64,000 nt of DNA, from positions 124,001 through 188,000 of the forward strand of contig NZ_OZ060370.1 in NCBI RefSeq assembly GCF_964058955.1. Reading direction: 5' to 3'. A program made the position numbers and the translations under genes. Below are positions 40,576 through 52,000 of the stretch, piece by piece. The DNA is from Buchnera aphidicola (Phyllaphis fagi) (lineage in GTDB: Bacteria; Pseudomonadota; Gammaproteobacteria; Enterobacterales; Enterobacteriaceae). Positions within the stretch are counted from its first letter, which is position 1. Every line of letters begins with the position of its first letter. The notes beneath the pieces are model-generated. The model saw only the letters and a list, made by a program, of their open reading frames with translations. It ran no database searches and was not told where the DNA came from.

Positions 40576-41802
40576 GTGGAAAATAATGAAATTAAAATAC
40601 CTGATATTGGAATAGATGAAGTTGAGGTAATAGAAATTTTAGTTCAAGTAAACGATTATGTATTAAAAGAACAAAGTTTAATTATAGTAGAGGGAGAAAA
40701 AGCTTCTATGGAAATTCCGTCTCCTTATACTGGAATTATTACAGAGATTCGAGTAAAAGTTCTTGATATTATAAAAACTAATTCTGTAATTATGTTAATT
40801 GATATCGAAAATAGTAAAATACAATTTGACGAAAAAAAAATAAATAATGATGTAATACATAATAAAAATATTCATCATAATATATTAAGTAAACAAAAAA
40901 ATGATATATATGCTACGCCGTTCATTCGACGTTTAGCACGATTATCTAATATTGATTTATCAAAAATATCAGGAAGTGGAAGAAAAAATAGAATTTTAAA
41001 ACAAGATATCGAAAATTATAATTTATGTATTAATAGTAAATTGAATGATGTATATACTAATAAGAGTGATACTCATAATATTACACCATTAAATTTTGAA
41101 TTATTTGGAGAAGTTGAAGCAATTCAATTAAATAAGGTTAAAAGAATTTCTGGTCGTGCTTTATTGAATAGTTGGAGTACTGTTCCACATGTTACTCAGT
41201 TTGATGAAGTAGATATTACTGATCTTGAAGAATTTCGTAAAAAATGTAATACTATGCCGGATTTTAAAAATAATAAGTTGACATTATTATCTTTTATTAT
41301 AAAAGCTATTTCTAAGGGATTAGAAAAATTTCCTTATTTTAATAGTTCAATGTCTTTAGATAATAAAACAATTTTTTTAAAAAAATACATTAATATTGGT
41401 GTGGCGGTAGATACACTATATGGATTGGTAGTTCCTGTTATTAAAAATATAAAAGATAAAAGTATATCACAGATTTCGTATGATGTATTACATCAATCAC
41501 ACAAGGCTCGAGATAAGAAATTAACTATACTTGATTGTCAAGGTGGATGTTTTACAGTATCTAGTTTAGGTGGTATTGGTGGACAATTTTTTACTCCTAT
41601 TATTAATCATCCTGAATCAGCGATTTTAGGTATTTCTCGAGCTTCATATAAACCAATTTGGAATGGTATAAAATTTATACCTAAGTTAATGTTACCATTA
41701 TCTTTATCTTATGATCATCGTATTATTGATGGTGCAGATGGTGTAAGATTTATTACGTTTATTTGTCACATATTATCTGATATTAAATTATTATTAATTT
41801 GA
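40576..41802 (+). CDS. aceF: Pyruvate dehydrogenase E2, single lipoyl domain
   Basis: Dihydrolipoamide acetyltransferase, the core of the PDH complex. The 408 residues contrast with 630 in E. coli because only one lipoyl domain is present (lipoyl lysine in VEGEKASMEIPSP near residue 43) instead of three. A peripheral subunit-binding domain follows (ATPFIRRLARLSNIDLSKISGSG near 112-135, quoted for position), then the catalytic domain ending in SYDHRIIDGADG with the active-site histidine. The start is GTG 40576 with AAGAGG upstream. lpdA follows after 142 bases. Confidence 0.97.
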   Translation: MENNEIKIPDIGIDEVEVIEILVQVNDYVLKEQSLIIVEGEKASMEIPSPYTGIITEIRVKVLDIIKTNSVIMLIDIENSKIQFDEKKINNDVIHNKNIHHNILSKQKNDIYATPFIRRLARLSNIDLSKISGSGRKNRILKQDIENYNLCINSKLNDVYTNKSDTHNITPLNFELFGEVEAIQLNKVKRISGRALLNSWSTVPHVTQFDEVDITDLEEFRKKCNTMPDFKNNKLTLLSFIIKAISKGLEKFPYFNSSMSLDNKTIFLKKYINIGVAVDTLYGLVVPVIKNIKDKSISQISYDVLHQSHKARDKKLTILDCQGGCFTVSSLGGIGGQFFTPIINHPESAILGISRASYKPIWNGIKFIPKLMLPLSLSYDHRIIDGADGVRFITFICHILSDIKLLLI

Positions 41803-41944
41803 TATGTATATTTTATTTTATATTTATTAGTAATATAATACATAATATTTATTATTCAATAGTTAAATAATATATTTTTACGATATATTAAAAATTTTTA
41901 AGATATTATTTAGCTTTATCTTATTTTTTATTAAGGATAACGAA

Positions 41945-43369
41945 ATGACTCGAGATATCCACACTCAAGTTTTAGTTCTTGGATCTGGTCCTGCAGGATA
42001 TTCAGCGGCTTTTCGAAGTTCAGATTTAGGATTAAATACAGTTTTAGTCGAAAAATATAATTCATTAGGTGGTGTATGCTTAAATGTTGGATGTATTCCA
42101 TCTAAATTATTACTTCATTTTGCTAAGGTGATAAGAGAAACTGAAGAAATATCTAAACAGGGTATTATATTTGATAAACCTAAAATTGATATTAGTATGA
42201 TTAAATTACATAAAGAGAATATTATTTCTAATTTATCTTCTGGATTACATCATATGGTAAAACAAAGAAATATTACTCTTTTACAAGGAACTGGTTGTTT
42301 TTTAGATGAAAAAACCATTTTAGTATCTAATGATCAAGAAAATATTCATATTCATTTTGACAATGTTATTCTTGCTACTGGATCTAAACCGATTACACTT
42401 TCCAATATTCCTAACAGTTTACATATATGGAATTCAAATGAAGCATTATCTTTACATAGTATACCTGATCGTTTATTAATTGTTGGATCAGGTATTATTG
42501 GATTAGAAATGGCTACTTTTTATAGTGCTTTTGGTTCTCAAGTAGATGTTATTGATCGATGTAGTCAACTATTGCCATTTTTAGATGGAGATGTTATAAA
42601 AATATTTAATCGATCTATTAAAAAAGATTTTAATATTTTTTTGGAAACTGAAATTTCTGATATCTTTTTAAAGGATGATGGTGTGTTAGTAACTCTTAAC
42701 AATAAATCTCAAATTAAAAAGAATTTTTATAATGCTATTTTAATTGCAATTGGTCGTACACCTAATATAGATTTATTAGATATTAACAAAGTGGGAATTA
42801 AAGTAGATCAAAAAAATTTCATTGATATAGATAATCAATTACGTACTAACATTCCTAATATTTATGCTATTGGTGATATTGTTGGTCAACCAATGTTAGC
42901 ACATAAAGGAATGCATCAAGGTCATATTGCATCAGAAGTTATAGCTGGTTATAATCATTATTTTGATCCTATGGTGATTCCTTCCGTGGCATATACTGAT
43001 CCTGAAATAGCTTGGGTGGGAATGAATGAAAATGAAGCTATAAAACAACATATTAATTACGAAGTTTCTGTATTTCCTTGGAAAGCATCTGGTAGAGCTA
43101 TTGTTTCTAATTGTTCAAATGGAATGACAAAATTAATTATTAATAAAGATAATAATAGAATTATTGGTGGGGTGATTATCGGTAGACATGCTGGAGAATT
43201 AATATCAGAAATTACTCTTGCTATTGAAATGGGGTGTGATGTAGAAGATATATCTTTGACGATACATGCTCATCCTACTTTATATGAATCAATAGGATTA
43301 TCTGCTCAAATTTTTCAGGGTAGTATTACTGATTTAATAAATTTAAAACGTATTAATAAAAATATTTAA
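41945..43369 (+). CDS. lpdA: Dihydrolipoamide dehydrogenase
   Basis: E3 flavoprotein that reoxidises lipoamide for the pyruvate and 2-oxoglutarate dehydrogenases. Its 474 residues match E. coli. The FAD fold starts LVLGSGPAGYSAAF, the redox disulfide lies in GGVCLNVGCIPSK near residue 44-49, the NAD fold has VGSGIIGLEMA near 180, and the C-terminal catalytic HAHPTLYE histidine-glutamate pair is near 445. AAGGA precedes the ATG. It is the third gene of the PDH operon and ends before a strong hairpin. Confidence 0.99.
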   Translation: MTRDIHTQVLVLGSGPAGYSAAFRSSDLGLNTVLVEKYNSLGGVCLNVGCIPSKLLLHFAKVIRETEEISKQGIIFDKPKIDISMIKLHKENIISNLSSGLHHMVKQRNITLLQGTGCFLDEKTILVSNDQENIHIHFDNVILATGSKPITLSNIPNSLHIWNSNEALSLHSIPDRLLIVGSGIIGLEMATFYSAFGSQVDVIDRCSQLLPFLDGDVIKIFNRSIKKDFNIFLETEISDIFLKDDGVLVTLNNKSQIKKNFYNAILIAIGRTPNIDLLDINKVGIKVDQKNFIDIDNQLRTNIPNIYAIGDIVGQPMLAHKGMHQGHIASEVIAGYNHYFDPMVIPSVAYTDPEIAWVGMNENEAIKQHINYEVSVFPWKASGRAIVSNCSNGMTKLIINKDNNRIIGGVIIGRHAGELISEITLAIEMGCDVEDISLTIHAHPTLYESIGLSAQIFQGSITDLINLKRINKNI

Positions 43370-43385
43370 ATTTTATAATGATTTA

Positions 43386-43427
43386 ATAAAGAATTATTTG
43401 TCATTTAAATTTCAAATAATTCTTTAT
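43386..43427. terminator. Strong hairpin between lpdA and erpA
   Basis: A perfect 15-base stem (43386-43400 with 43413-43427) around a 12-base loop lies 16 bases after the lpdA stop, in the convergent spacer with erpA. It is the most regular hairpin in the window; there is no U-run. Confidence 0.75.
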
Positions 43428-43595
43428 AAAATATTATTACATTTCAATTAATAGTATAATGGGTTTTATTATATAAATTATTTATGTGTTTAAAGTATTA
43501 CTTTATATTATTCAAATTATTATTTTATCTTATATTTAACATATTTATATTAATATGATAGATTATATTGAATAATTTTTATAATTATTTGATTT

Positions 43596-43937
43596 TTATA
43601 TACTAAAAGATGCGCCGCAACCACAGGTACTTGTTGCATTAGGGTTAGATACTATGAATTTTGATCCTTCTAATGTTTCTTGATAATCAATTTTTCCTCC
43701 TATAACATATTGAAAACTGATTGGATCAATTAATATTGTAAATTGATTTCTGATTATTATATCATGAACATTAATATTTTTATCAATTTTAAATTTATAC
43801 TGAAATCCGCTACATCCTCCACCGATAATATAAATTCGAAATTTTGAATTTATATTTTTTTTTTTTTTTAATAATATATTTATTCTATGTAATGCAGATG
43901 AAGTAAACTGTAATTTGAATTTAGATGTATTAATCAT
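43596..43937 (-). CDS. erpA: Iron-sulfur cluster insertion protein ErpA
   Basis: A-type carrier that delivers Fe-S clusters to apoproteins, in E. coli including the isoprenoid enzymes IspG/IspH and complex I. The 113 residues match ErpA (114). The three ligand cysteines are C42 in GGGCSGFQY, and C105 and C107 in STCGCGASF. Identity to E. coli ErpA ([19 protein letters not shown]) is higher than to IscA, hence the symbol. If the MEP route is lost, complex I and other Fe-S enzymes are the likely clients. speD and speE, which I recall between lpdA and this gene, are absent. Confidence 0.95.
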   Translation of the reverse strand: MINTSKFKLQFTSSALHRINILLKKKKNINSKFRIYIIGGGCSGFQYKFKIDKNINVHDIIIRNQFTILIDPISFQYVIGGKIDYQETLEGSKFIVSNPNATSTCGCGASFSI

Positions 43938-44052
43938 ATATTCTCTTGTAATATAATATTTATATTGTAATAAGAAAATGAATATTTTAATATTAATAAA
44001 ATAGTTACTAATTATATTTTTATTAATATTTTTATTTTAAAATACATTATGT

Positions 44053-45204
44053 TTATTTCTTTCTTAAAAAAGAAGGAATATCTAAATAATGATTTGTTTT
44101 ATTATTTTTTATATTGGTTTCTATTGTTTTTTTATCTATTTTTTTGATATTAGGTCTTCTAAAATATGTGTTAAAATTTTGATAACGATAATCTGATGTT
44201 TTATCTTTTTTGGTAGATGTATTATTAGATATAATAGTATTTGATTGATTTTCTATACCAATTCCAGTGGCAACAACAGTGACTCTTAAAGCATCATTCA
44301 TTTCAGGATCTAATGATGTTCCAATTACTACTGTAGCATTATCTGAAGAAAAAGATCTCACAGTATTTCCTACAATTTCAAATTCGTCTAATTTTAAATC
44401 AATTCCTGCTGTAATGTTTACTAATACACCTCGAGCTCCAGATAAATCAATATCTTCTAATAATGGACTGGAAATAGCTATTTCTGCTGCTTCTTCAGCT
44501 CTATTATCTCCTGAAGATAATCCTGTACCCATCATAGCATAACCCATTTCAGACATTACTGTTCTTACATCAGCAAAATCTACATTCATTAATCCTGGTC
44601 TTGTAATTAGTTCAGCAATACCTTGAACAGCACCTCTTAATACATTATTTGCAGCACCAAAAGCGTCTAATAAAGATATACCTCGATTAAGAACTTTTAA
44701 TAATTTATCATTGGGAATAATAATTAATGAATCAACATATTTTGATAATTCTAAAATTCCTTGATCAGAAAAAACTGTTCTTTTTTTTCCTTCAAAAATA
44801 AATGGTTTAGTTATTACTGCTACTGTTAAAATTCCCATTTCTTTTGCAATAGCAGCTACTACAGGTGCAGCTCCTGTTCCAGTACCTCCACCCATTCCAG
44901 CTGCTATAAACACCATATCAGCTCTTTCTAAAGCTTTTTTAATTGATTCTCGGTCTTCTTCTGCAGCATGTTTACCGATTTCTGGATTTGATCCTGCTCC
45001 TAACCCTTTTGTTATATTATTTCCAATTTGTATCGTATTTTCAACTTCAATTTTTCTTAGTGCTTGAGCATCAGTGTTAATTGCAAAAAATTCAACACCT
45101 TCTATTTTTTCTTTAACCATATGTTCAACGGCGTTGCCTCCACCACCTCCGACACCTATTACTTTTATGATTGCATCATTACTTAATTCAATCGATTCAA
45201 ACAT
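44053..45204 (-). CDS. ftsZ: Cell division GTPase FtsZ
   Basis: Tubulin-like protein that forms the division ring. The 383 residues equal the E. coli length. The nucleotide motifs [24 protein letters not shown] near residue 105 and the T7 loop [11 protein letters not shown] near 205 are intact. The linker from about 320 is drifted, but the C-terminal peptide [11 protein letters not shown] that binds FtsA and ZipA is conserved, so interaction with the neighbouring ftsA product is still under selection. It lies 44 bases after ftsA. Confidence 0.99.
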   Translation of the reverse strand: MFESIELSNDAIIKVIGVGGGGGNAVEHMVKEKIEGVEFFAINTDAQALRKIEVENTIQIGNNITKGLGAGSNPEIGKHAAEEDRESIKKALERADMVFIAAGMGGGTGTGAAPVVAAIAKEMGILTVAVITKPFIFEGKKRTVFSDQGILELSKYVDSLIIIPNDKLLKVLNRGISLLDAFGAANNVLRGAVQGIAELITRPGLMNVDFADVRTVMSEMGYAMMGTGLSSGDNRAEEAAEIAISSPLLEDIDLSGARGVLVNITAGIDLKLDEFEIVGNTVRSFSSDNATVVIGTSLDPEMNDALRVTVVATGIGIENQSNTIISNNTSTKKDKTSDYRYQNFNTYFRRPNIKKIDKKTIETNIKNNKTNHYLDIPSFLRKK

Positions 45205-45248
45205 AATATATCCTCATTTTAATATTTTTATTGTTTTAAATATTTATA

Positions 45249-46514
45249 TTAATAAATTTTATTTTTTTTAAATAATTGTGTAACATATTGTAAGAATTTT
45301 TTAAAGTAATTATTTTGATTAATTTTGTTTTTGTTATGAAGATATGTATTTTTCCCGTAATGTAATAAGCCTATTATAGTAGCATATTGTGGATTTATAA
45401 TATCTTTATTACATGATTGGGTATTAATTGGAATTCCAATACGTACTTGCATATTAAAAATTTTTTCTGCAAATGATTTTAAGGATTTTATTTGAGAACT
45501 TCCACCTGTAATAACTATTCCAGATTCTAAAACATAAGATTTTCCTGAGTAGTATAATTTTTTTTGTATTTTTATCAGAATCTTATTTACTATATTTAAT
45601 AATTCGAAATATCGAGATTGTATAACTTCTATTAATTTTTTTTTTTGTATTTTTTTATTATGATTATCATTAATATTACATATGTCAATAAGTTCGGGTG
45701 TATATAAAGGCAACATTTTAACACTACCATGTTTAATTTTTATTTTTTCTGCTGTTTTAAAAGAGGTATTAAATGCATATGCTATATCATTGGTTACTGA
45801 ATTTCCTGCATATGGAATTACTTCACTATGTTGGATGTATCCATTAATATATATTATGATATCCATATTGCCACCACCTATATCGATTATACATACACCA
45901 GAATGACGTTCTTCTGATGTTAATACTGCTTTACTAGAAGCTAATCCAGAAAAAATTACTTTTTCTGGTTTTAAATTGCATTTTTTAATGGCTTTTATTA
46001 AATTTTTTGGGAAATAATTTCGGTATATAATGAGATGTACTTTTGCAATCATTCGAATACCGGATAATCCTATTGGGTTTTTAATGCCTATTTCTTCATC
46101 AATAGAATATTCTTGAGGAATAGTATGTAGGATTTTATGTTCATATTTTAGTTTGACTGATTTAGCTGTGTGTATAGCATATTTAATATCTTTTTTTGTA
46201 ACTTCATTAGTTACAATAGGAACTATGCCAATTTCGTTTTTATAACTTACATATTTGTCAGATAATGCTAAATATATATTTGTAATATGATATTTTGCCA
46301 TTATTTCTGCTTCGTGCATAGCTTTTTTTATACATAGAATTAAAGATTCTAAATCATTGATATTACCTTTATTTATTCCTTTAGAAGGACAATGTCCAAT
46401 ACCAATAATATTAATCATTCCATCAATTAAAATTTCTCCTATTAAAATAGTAATATTAGTAGTACCAATTTCTAATCCTGTGATTAATGGTTTATCTTTA
46501 TCTTTAATTATCAT
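45249..46514 (-). CDS. ftsA: Cell division protein FtsA
   Basis: Actin-like membrane tether of FtsZ. The 421 residues match E. coli (420). LEIGTTNITILIGE is the phosphate-1 motif, VCIIDIGGGNMDI near residue 205 the phosphate-2 motif and VITGGSSQIKSL near 335 the adenosine motif. The C terminus FKKFLQYVTQLFKK is an amphipathic membrane-targeting helix. It is followed by ftsZ, and 136 bases upstream is rsmH: all the peptidoglycan genes that normally lie between are absent. Confidence 0.97.
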   Translation of the reverse strand: MIIKDKDKPLITGLEIGTTNITILIGEILIDGMINIIGIGHCPSKGINKGNINDLESLILCIKKAMHEAEIMAKYHITNIYLALSDKYVSYKNEIGIVPIVTNEVTKKDIKYAIHTAKSVKLKYEHKILHTIPQEYSIDEEIGIKNPIGLSGIRMIAKVHLIIYRNYFPKNLIKAIKKCNLKPEKVIFSGLASSKAVLTSEERHSGVCIIDIGGGNMDIIIYINGYIQHSEVIPYAGNSVTNDIAYAFNTSFKTAEKIKIKHGSVKMLPLYTPELIDICNINDNHNKKIQKKKLIEVIQSRYFELLNIVNKILIKIQKKLYYSGKSYVLESGIVITGGSSQIKSLKSFAEKIFNMQVRIGIPINTQSCNKDIINPQYATIIGLLHYGKNTYLHNKNKINQNNYFKKFLQYVTQLFKKNKIY

Positions 46515-46650
46515 ATTTACCTACCTATATATGATTATATTTTATAATATTAGTAAATAAAGTATTTATAATTATATAAGTATTTGAAAATGTATATTTA
46601 AAAATTTTAATATTTATATTTTGAATTATATGATAATTTTTATATTATTA

Positions 46651-47580
46651 CTATATTAATTCAGCTGTTCTTAAAATTGCACTTCTTGATCGAGGATTAT
46701 TTTTAATTTCTTGTTGACTAGGGAAAATTCTCTTGACATATTTTATTTTTTTTATATTTAATTGATTTATTTTTTCTTCAGTAATAGGTAAATTTTGAGG
46801 TATAACAGGATTTTTACTATTTTTTATCATAAATTGTTTTATAATTCTATCTTCTATAGAATGAAAACTAATAATTGATATGCGGCCATGAGAATTTAAA
46901 AGATTTAATATTTTTTTAAGAAATTTTTGAATTTCATATAGTTCTTCATTAAGAAATATACGAATTGCTTGAAAACTACGTTTTGATGGATGTTTAAATT
47001 TATTATATGGAACAATATTTTCAATTATTTTAGATAATTCTATTGTTGTAACAATAGGTTTAATTTTTCGTTTTTTTACAATTTCTGATGCAATTATTTT
47101 TGAAAATTTTTCTTCTCCAAATGTTTTTAATATATTTGAAATAGTATTTTTATCACTTTTGTTAATCCATTGCTGTGCCGATATTCCTTGTAATGGATTC
47201 ATACGCATATCTAGAGGACCATTTAAACGAAATGAAAATCCTCTATTTGGATTTAATAGTTGCATTGATGATAATCCTAAATCTAATAAAATTCCATCAA
47301 TTTTTTTGTATATATCTAATTTTTTTAAATGCATTTTTATATTTGAAAATCTATCATGTATAATATGAAATCTAGGATCAGGTATTTTATTTCCAATATC
47401 TATAGAATATGGGTCTCGATCAAAAGCATATAATTTTCCTGTTGATCCTAGATGTTCTAAAATTTTTAAAGAATGTCCTCCATATCCAAAAGTACCATCA
47501 ATATATATTCCATTTTTTTTAATATTTAAAGATTTTATAGATTCATCTAATAAAACTGTAATATGTTTTTGATTTTTCAT
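46651..47580 (-). CDS. rsmH: 16S rRNA m4C1402 methyltransferase
   Basis: Methylates N4 of C1402 in 16S rRNA (formerly MraW). The 309 residues match the family (313). HITVLLDESIKSL, the SAM motif DGTFGYGGHS near residue 29-38, DLGLSSMQL near 99 and the C-terminal NPRSRSAILRTAE are conserved. It is the first gene of the enteric division/cell-wall cluster and survives with ftsA and ftsZ only. ilvH lies 46 bases upstream on the same strand. Confidence 0.97.
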   Translation of the reverse strand: MKNQKHITVLLDESIKSLNIKKNGIYIDGTFGYGGHSLKILEHLGSTGKLYAFDRDPYSIDIGNKIPDPRFHIIHDRFSNIKMHLKKLDIYKKIDGILLDLGLSSMQLLNPNRGFSFRLNGPLDMRMNPLQGISAQQWINKSDKNTISNILKTFGEEKFSKIIASEIVKKRKIKPIVTTIELSKIIENIVPYNKFKHPSKRSFQAIRIFLNEELYEIQKFLKKILNLLNSHGRISIISFHSIEDRIIKQFMIKNSKNPVIPQNLPITEEKINQLNIKKIKYVKRIFPSQQEIKNNPRSRSAILRTAELI

Positions 47581-47626
47581 AATTTAGTAATCATATAATT
47601 ATAATTAATATGTATATTAATATTTA

Positions 47627-48103
47627 TTATTCTCGGTTTATTCCAATGATTCCAGATCTTACAATTTCGATAATTTCAGTAATATCTTTAATAATTTTAA
47701 TAAAAGCATTCATTTTTTTTTTTGGACCTGAAATTTGAATGATATATGATGTTAATGTAACATGAATGATTTTCCCTTTAAATATTTTAATTATTCGATT
47801 TACTTCTTCTCTTGCATATCCAGTACTATGGATTTTTACTAAGATAATTTCACATTGTATAGATTTTTCTTTAATAATTTCTACAACTTTAAGTACATCT
47901 ATTAATTTATGTAATTGTTTTTCAATTTGTTCAATTGTTTTTTTATCACCTATTGTTTGTATAATAACTTTAGATAAAGTAATATCTTCTGTGGGAGCAA
48001 CAGTAATGCTTTCTATGTTATAACCTCTTTGTGAAAATAATCCGACTACTCGAGATAAAGAACCTGGTTCATTTTCTAAAAGTATTGATAATATTCTTCT
48101 CAT
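47627..48103 (-). CDS. ilvH: Acetolactate synthase III small (regulatory) subunit
   Basis: The ACT-domain regulatory subunit, which activates IlvI and confers valine feedback. I choose the second ATG (48103) because AAGGA lies 7 bases before it and [14 protein letters not shown] aligns with the E. coli start; the ATG at 48109 is too close to that site. This gives 158 residues (163 in E. coli). The ACT signature [22 protein letters not shown] (positions 9-30) is intact, so valine binding may be retained. It follows ilvI by 11 bases. Confidence 0.96.
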   Translation of the reverse strand: MRRILSILLENEPGSLSRVVGLFSQRGYNIESITVAPTEDITLSKVIIQTIGDKKTIEQIEKQLHKLIDVLKVVEIIKEKSIQCEIILVKIHSTGYAREEVNRIIKIFKGKIIHVTLTSYIIQISGPKKKMNAFIKIIKDITEIIEIVRSGIIGINRE

Positions 48104-48114
48104 ATTCATTTCCT

Positions 48115-49827
48115 TTATTTTTTAAATCGCATTTCATTCATCCCGCCTCCTCGTATTTGCATAGGATATACATGTTCGGAATGATCAACATATACATCTA
48201 CAAATACTAAATGGCCATGTTGTAACTGTTCTAATGCTATTTTTAACTTTCTTTTTAGCTCATGTTTTTTAGAAATAGCGATACCAATATGACCATATGA
48301 TTCTGATAATTTAACAAAATTTGGTAATGACTTCATATAGGAATGAGAATGTCTACCTGAATAAATAATATCTTGCCATTGTTTTACCATTCCTAATGAT
48401 CTGTTATTAAGATTTAATATTAAAATAGGTAATTTATATTGCATAGCAGTTGATAATTCTTGTATATTCATTTGAATACTACCATCTCCAGTAACACAAA
48501 CTACTGTTTCTTTAGGTAAAGCTAATTTTACTCCTAATGCTGCTGGCAATCCAAATCCCATAGTACCTAAACCTCCAGAATTAATCCAACGTCTAGGTTT
48601 ATTAAATGTGTAATATAGTGCTGTAAACATTTGGTGTTGTCCAACATCAGATGTTATATACGCTTGACCTTGAGTTAATTTCCATAATATCTCGATTACA
48701 GATTGTGGTTTAATTTTTTGACTGTTTTTATTATATTGTAAACTATTTTTTTTTCTCCATTGTGTAATACATTCCCACCATTTTTTTAAACGATTTTGAT
48801 CAATTAATATATTATTATGATTAATTAATTTTAATAAATCTTGTAAAATTTGTTTTGCATCTCCAACAATAGGTATATTTGCAGTAATAGTTTTTGATAT
48901 TGATGTAGGATCAATATCTATGTGTAATATTTTTGAATTAGGACAATATTTTTCAACGTTATTAGTAGTTCTATCATCAAATCTTACTCCAATCGCAAAA
49001 ATCACATCAGAATCATGCATAGCCATATTTGCTTCATATGTTCCATGCATACCAATCATATGGAGGTTTTGGGGATGTTGACCAGGGAAAGCACCTAATC
49101 CCATTAAGGAAGTAGTTACTGGAATATTTAAAATTTCTGCTAATTTTTTAAGTTCTAAAGAACTATTGGAAGTAATTATTCCACCTCCAACATAAATAAT
49201 TGGTTTTTTAGCATGTAATAATGTTTCTAATATTTTTTTTAATTGTCCTGAATGGCCTTTGGTTATTGGATTATATGATCGTATATTAATGGATTTTGGC
49301 CAAAAATATGGTTTTTTATTTAATGGATTTAAAAGATCTTTTGGTAAATCAATTACAATAGGTCCAGGTCGTCCTGTAGAAGCTAACCAAAAAGATTTTT
49401 TAAAAATTACTGGAATATCTTCAAGATTTTTGACTAAAAAACTGTGTTTTACTATAGGTCTTGAAATACCTAACATATCACATTCTTGAAATGCATCGTA
49501 TCCAATTAAAGATGAATCAACTTGTCCAGAAATAACTACTATTGGAATAGAATCCATGTAGGCAGTTGCAATACCTGTAATAGCATTAGTTGCTCCTGGA
49601 CCAGAAGTAACTAATACTACTCCTATTTTTCCTGTACATCTTGCATATCCATCTGCCATATGAGTAGCACTTTGTTCATGTCTTACCAGTATATGTTTTA
49701 TTGAAGAATTTTTTTTTAAAACGTCATATATATCTAAAACAGCGCCACCAGGATAACCAAATATATATTCTATTCCTTGATCAATTAACGAACGAATTAC
49801 CATTTCAGCGCCTGATAATATTTCCAT
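48115..49827 (-). CDS. ilvI: Acetolactate synthase III large subunit
   Basis: A thiamine-diphosphate enzyme at the first step of valine and leucine synthesis and the second of isoleucine synthesis. The 570 residues compare with 574 in E. coli. The catalytic glutamate lies in [15 protein letters not shown] near residue 49, the FAD region near 270-290, and the ThDP motif [12 protein letters not shown] to [11 protein letters not shown] near 435-470. A strong GAGGAGA ribosome site precedes the ATG. It supplies branched-chain amino acids to the host. Confidence 0.98.
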   Translation of the reverse strand: MEILSGAEMVIRSLIDQGIEYIFGYPGGAVLDIYDVLKKNSSIKHILVRHEQSATHMADGYARCTGKIGVVLVTSGPGATNAITGIATAYMDSIPIVVISGQVDSSLIGYDAFQECDMLGISRPIVKHSFLVKNLEDIPVIFKKSFWLASTGRPGPIVIDLPKDLLNPLNKKPYFWPKSINIRSYNPITKGHSGQLKKILETLLHAKKPIIYVGGGIITSNSSLELKKLAEILNIPVTTSLMGLGAFPGQHPQNLHMIGMHGTYEANMAMHDSDVIFAIGVRFDDRTTNNVEKYCPNSKILHIDIDPTSISKTITANIPIVGDAKQILQDLLKLINHNNILIDQNRLKKWWECITQWRKKNSLQYNKNSQKIKPQSVIEILWKLTQGQAYITSDVGQHQMFTALYYTFNKPRRWINSGGLGTMGFGLPAALGVKLALPKETVVCVTGDGSIQMNIQELSTAMQYKLPILILNLNNRSLGMVKQWQDIIYSGRHSHSYMKSLPNFVKLSESYGHIGIAISKKHELKRKLKIALEQLQHGHLVFVDVYVDHSEHVYPMQIRGGGMNEMRFKK

Positions 49828-50363
49828 TCTTTCTCCTCACATTGTACTATCATAAGTATATTTAATATTTAACATATTAAATTATATTGTGTTTTTATTA
49901 TATTTCTAAATAATTCATATGATTTTAAATTTATTAAATGACATATATTGCATAATATATTATATTCTTTAGAATATAAATATTGCATTTTATTTTTATT
50001 AGTATTTTAAATTTATTACAGTATATTTATTTTTACATATGATTAATTATATTAATTATATTAATTGTATTAATGGATGTATTAAAACAAATGAGTATCT
50101 GATTTAATAGTGTATTCAATTAATATTATTTTATTGATTTTATATTTTTAAAATAACATAATAATTTTAATGTATAGTAAATTAGTTATTAATTGAAATA
50201 AATTTTTAATTACAAGTTATTATATTAGAGGATTTTATCATTTTATATAAAATTAAAAAATATTATTTTATTAATTAATAGTAAATTAGGATTATTATAA
50301 AGATTATACTATAATATTTCAGATCCGTTAATATATGATCGGATCTGAATAATGAATATAAAT
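49828..50363. other. 536-base spacer between ilvI and dapD
   Basis: It holds the ilvI ribosome site, the dapD terminator hairpin at 50318-50349 and a short run of TTAATTATA-type direct repeats around 50037-50075. degP, which I recall here in the pea-aphid symbiont, is absent. No coding remnant is recognisable. Confidence 0.6.
50318..50349 (-). terminator. Hairpin after dapD
   Basis: TTCAGATCCG pairs perfectly with CGGATCTGAA around a 12-base loop, 14 bases after the dapD stop. It is GC-rich for this spacer. Confidence 0.75.
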
Positions 50364-51188
50364 TTAGTTAATATTTCTTAATAATTGATTAATTTCAACT
50401 TTTTTTAATGTTGCATTATTAACTTTTTTAACAATAATAGCACAATATAAACTATATTTTTTGTCTTTTGATGGTAGAGTTCCAGGTACAACAACCGATC
50501 CAGCTGGTATTCTACCATAAGTAATTGTTTGTGTTTCTCGATTATATATTTTTGTACTTTGTCCAATATATACTCCCATAGAAATAACAGATCCTTTTTC
50601 CACAATTACTCCTTCTACTATTTCAGATCTAGCTCCAATAAAACAATTATCTTCAATAATAGTTGGATTGTTTTGTATGGGTTCTAATACTCCTCCTATT
50701 CCTACACCACCAGAAAGATGTACATTTTTCCCTATTCGAGCACAAGATCCTACAGTAGACCATGTATCTATCATTGTTCCATCATCAATATATGCGCCTA
50801 TATTTATAAAAGACGGCATTAATATAGTATTTTTCCCAATAAATACTCCTTTTCTTACTGTTGTTGGTGGTACAATACGAATATTATTTCTTTTTAATTC
50901 AGAATCTGTAGCGTGTTCATATTTTAAATCAATTTTGTCGTAAAAAGTATTTTTTATTCCTTTAGTAATTTGGTTTTTTTTAATACAGAAATATAATAAA
51001 ATAGCTTTTTTCAACCATTGATGAGTGATCCATTTTCCAGATATTTTTTCTGAAACTTGTAGTATGCCACTATCAATTAAATTAATTGTTTGATTAATAA
51101 CATTAAAATCAGACCAGTTTACATTTTTATAATTTATTTGATCTTTAGATTTAAAAATTTCATTTATAGTTTTTTTTAGTTTTTCCAT
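50364..51188 (-). CDS. dapD: Tetrahydrodipicolinate N-succinyltransferase
   Basis: Succinylates tetrahydrodipicolinate using succinyl-CoA in the diaminopimelate/lysine pathway. The 274 residues equal the E. coli length. The left-handed beta helix of hexapeptide repeats runs from about residue 105 to 215, with [20 protein letters not shown] and [15 protein letters not shown] (both part of the conserved core). If peptidoglycan is lost, it serves lysine supply to the host only. It overlaps no gene; map is 17 bases upstream on the same strand. Confidence 0.98.
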   Translation of the reverse strand: MEKLKKTINEIFKSKDQINYKNVNWSDFNVINQTINLIDSGILQVSEKISGKWITHQWLKKAILLYFCIKKNQITKGIKNTFYDKIDLKYEHATDSELKRNNIRIVPPTTVRKGVFIGKNTILMPSFINIGAYIDDGTMIDTWSTVGSCARIGKNVHLSGGVGIGGVLEPIQNNPTIIEDNCFIGARSEIVEGVIVEKGSVISMGVYIGQSTKIYNRETQTITYGRIPAGSVVVPGTLPSKDKKYSLYCAIIVKKVNNATLKKVEINQLLRNIN

Positions 51189-51205
51189 AATATTACTCTT
51201 TATTT

Positions 51206-52000
51206 TTAAGTATTTTGATATATTTTATTTATTTTTTCTGTTTTTCTTAATGTTAGAATTTCACATCCATTGTTTGTTACTAAAATAGTATGTTCATACT
51301 GAGCAGATAAACTATTATCTTTTGTTTTTACAGTCCAACCGTCTTTCATACAAAATACATGTTTTTTACCAGCATTAATAATGGGTTCTATAGTAAATGT
51401 CATACCTTCTTTAAGAATGATTGTTTTATCATAATTTTTATAATGTATAATGTATGGTTTTTCATGAAAGTTTTTACCAATTCCATGTCCGCAATATTCT
51501 TCAACAATTGAGTAGGTTGTTGTATTAATATATTTTTGTATTGTTTCTCCAATTAGATTTATTTTAATTCCTGGTTTAATAATTTTAAATGTTGAATAAA
51601 GACTTTTTTTTGCTACATGACATAATTTTTTTGTTTGTTTATTAATATGATGACCTACAATAAACATTTTGGAAGTATCAGCATAATATTTATTTTTGAT
51701 TATAGTTATATCAATATTTACAATATCACCTATTTTCAATTTTTCATAACTATTAGGAATTCCATGGCATACTATTTCATTAATAGATATACATACAGAT
51801 TTTGGAAATCCATGATACCCTAAACATCCAGAAGTAGCTTTTTGTGTATTTGTAATATAATTATGGCAGATATTATTTAATTCTAACGTAGTAATATTAG
51901 GAATAATATAAGGTTTAATCATATCTAATACTTTAGCTGCTAGATGTCCAGATATTCTCATTTTTTCAATTTCTTTTTTAGTTTTTATAGAAATATTCAT
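51206..52000 (-). CDS. map: Methionine aminopeptidase
   Basis: Removes the initiator methionine from nascent proteins. The 264 residues equal the E. coli length. Metal ligands are in [17 protein letters not shown] (two aspartates), [12 protein letters not shown] (histidine), FTIEPIIN and QYEHTILVT (two glutamates). [21 protein letters not shown] is close to identical in the family. It lies upstream of dapD in one transcription unit and is divergent from rpsB, as in enterics. Confidence 0.98.
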   Translation of the reverse strand: MNISIKTKKEIEKMRISGHLAAKVLDMIKPYIIPNITTLELNNICHNYITNTQKATSGCLGYHGFPKSVCISINEIVCHGIPNSYEKLKIGDIVNIDITIIKNKYYADTSKMFIVGHHINKQTKKLCHVAKKSLYSTFKIIKPGIKINLIGETIQKYINTTTYSIVEEYCGHGIGKNFHEKPYIIHYKNYDKTIILKEGMTFTIEPIINAGKKHVFCMKDGWTVKTKDNSLSAQYEHTILVTNNGCEILTLRKTEKINKIYQNT

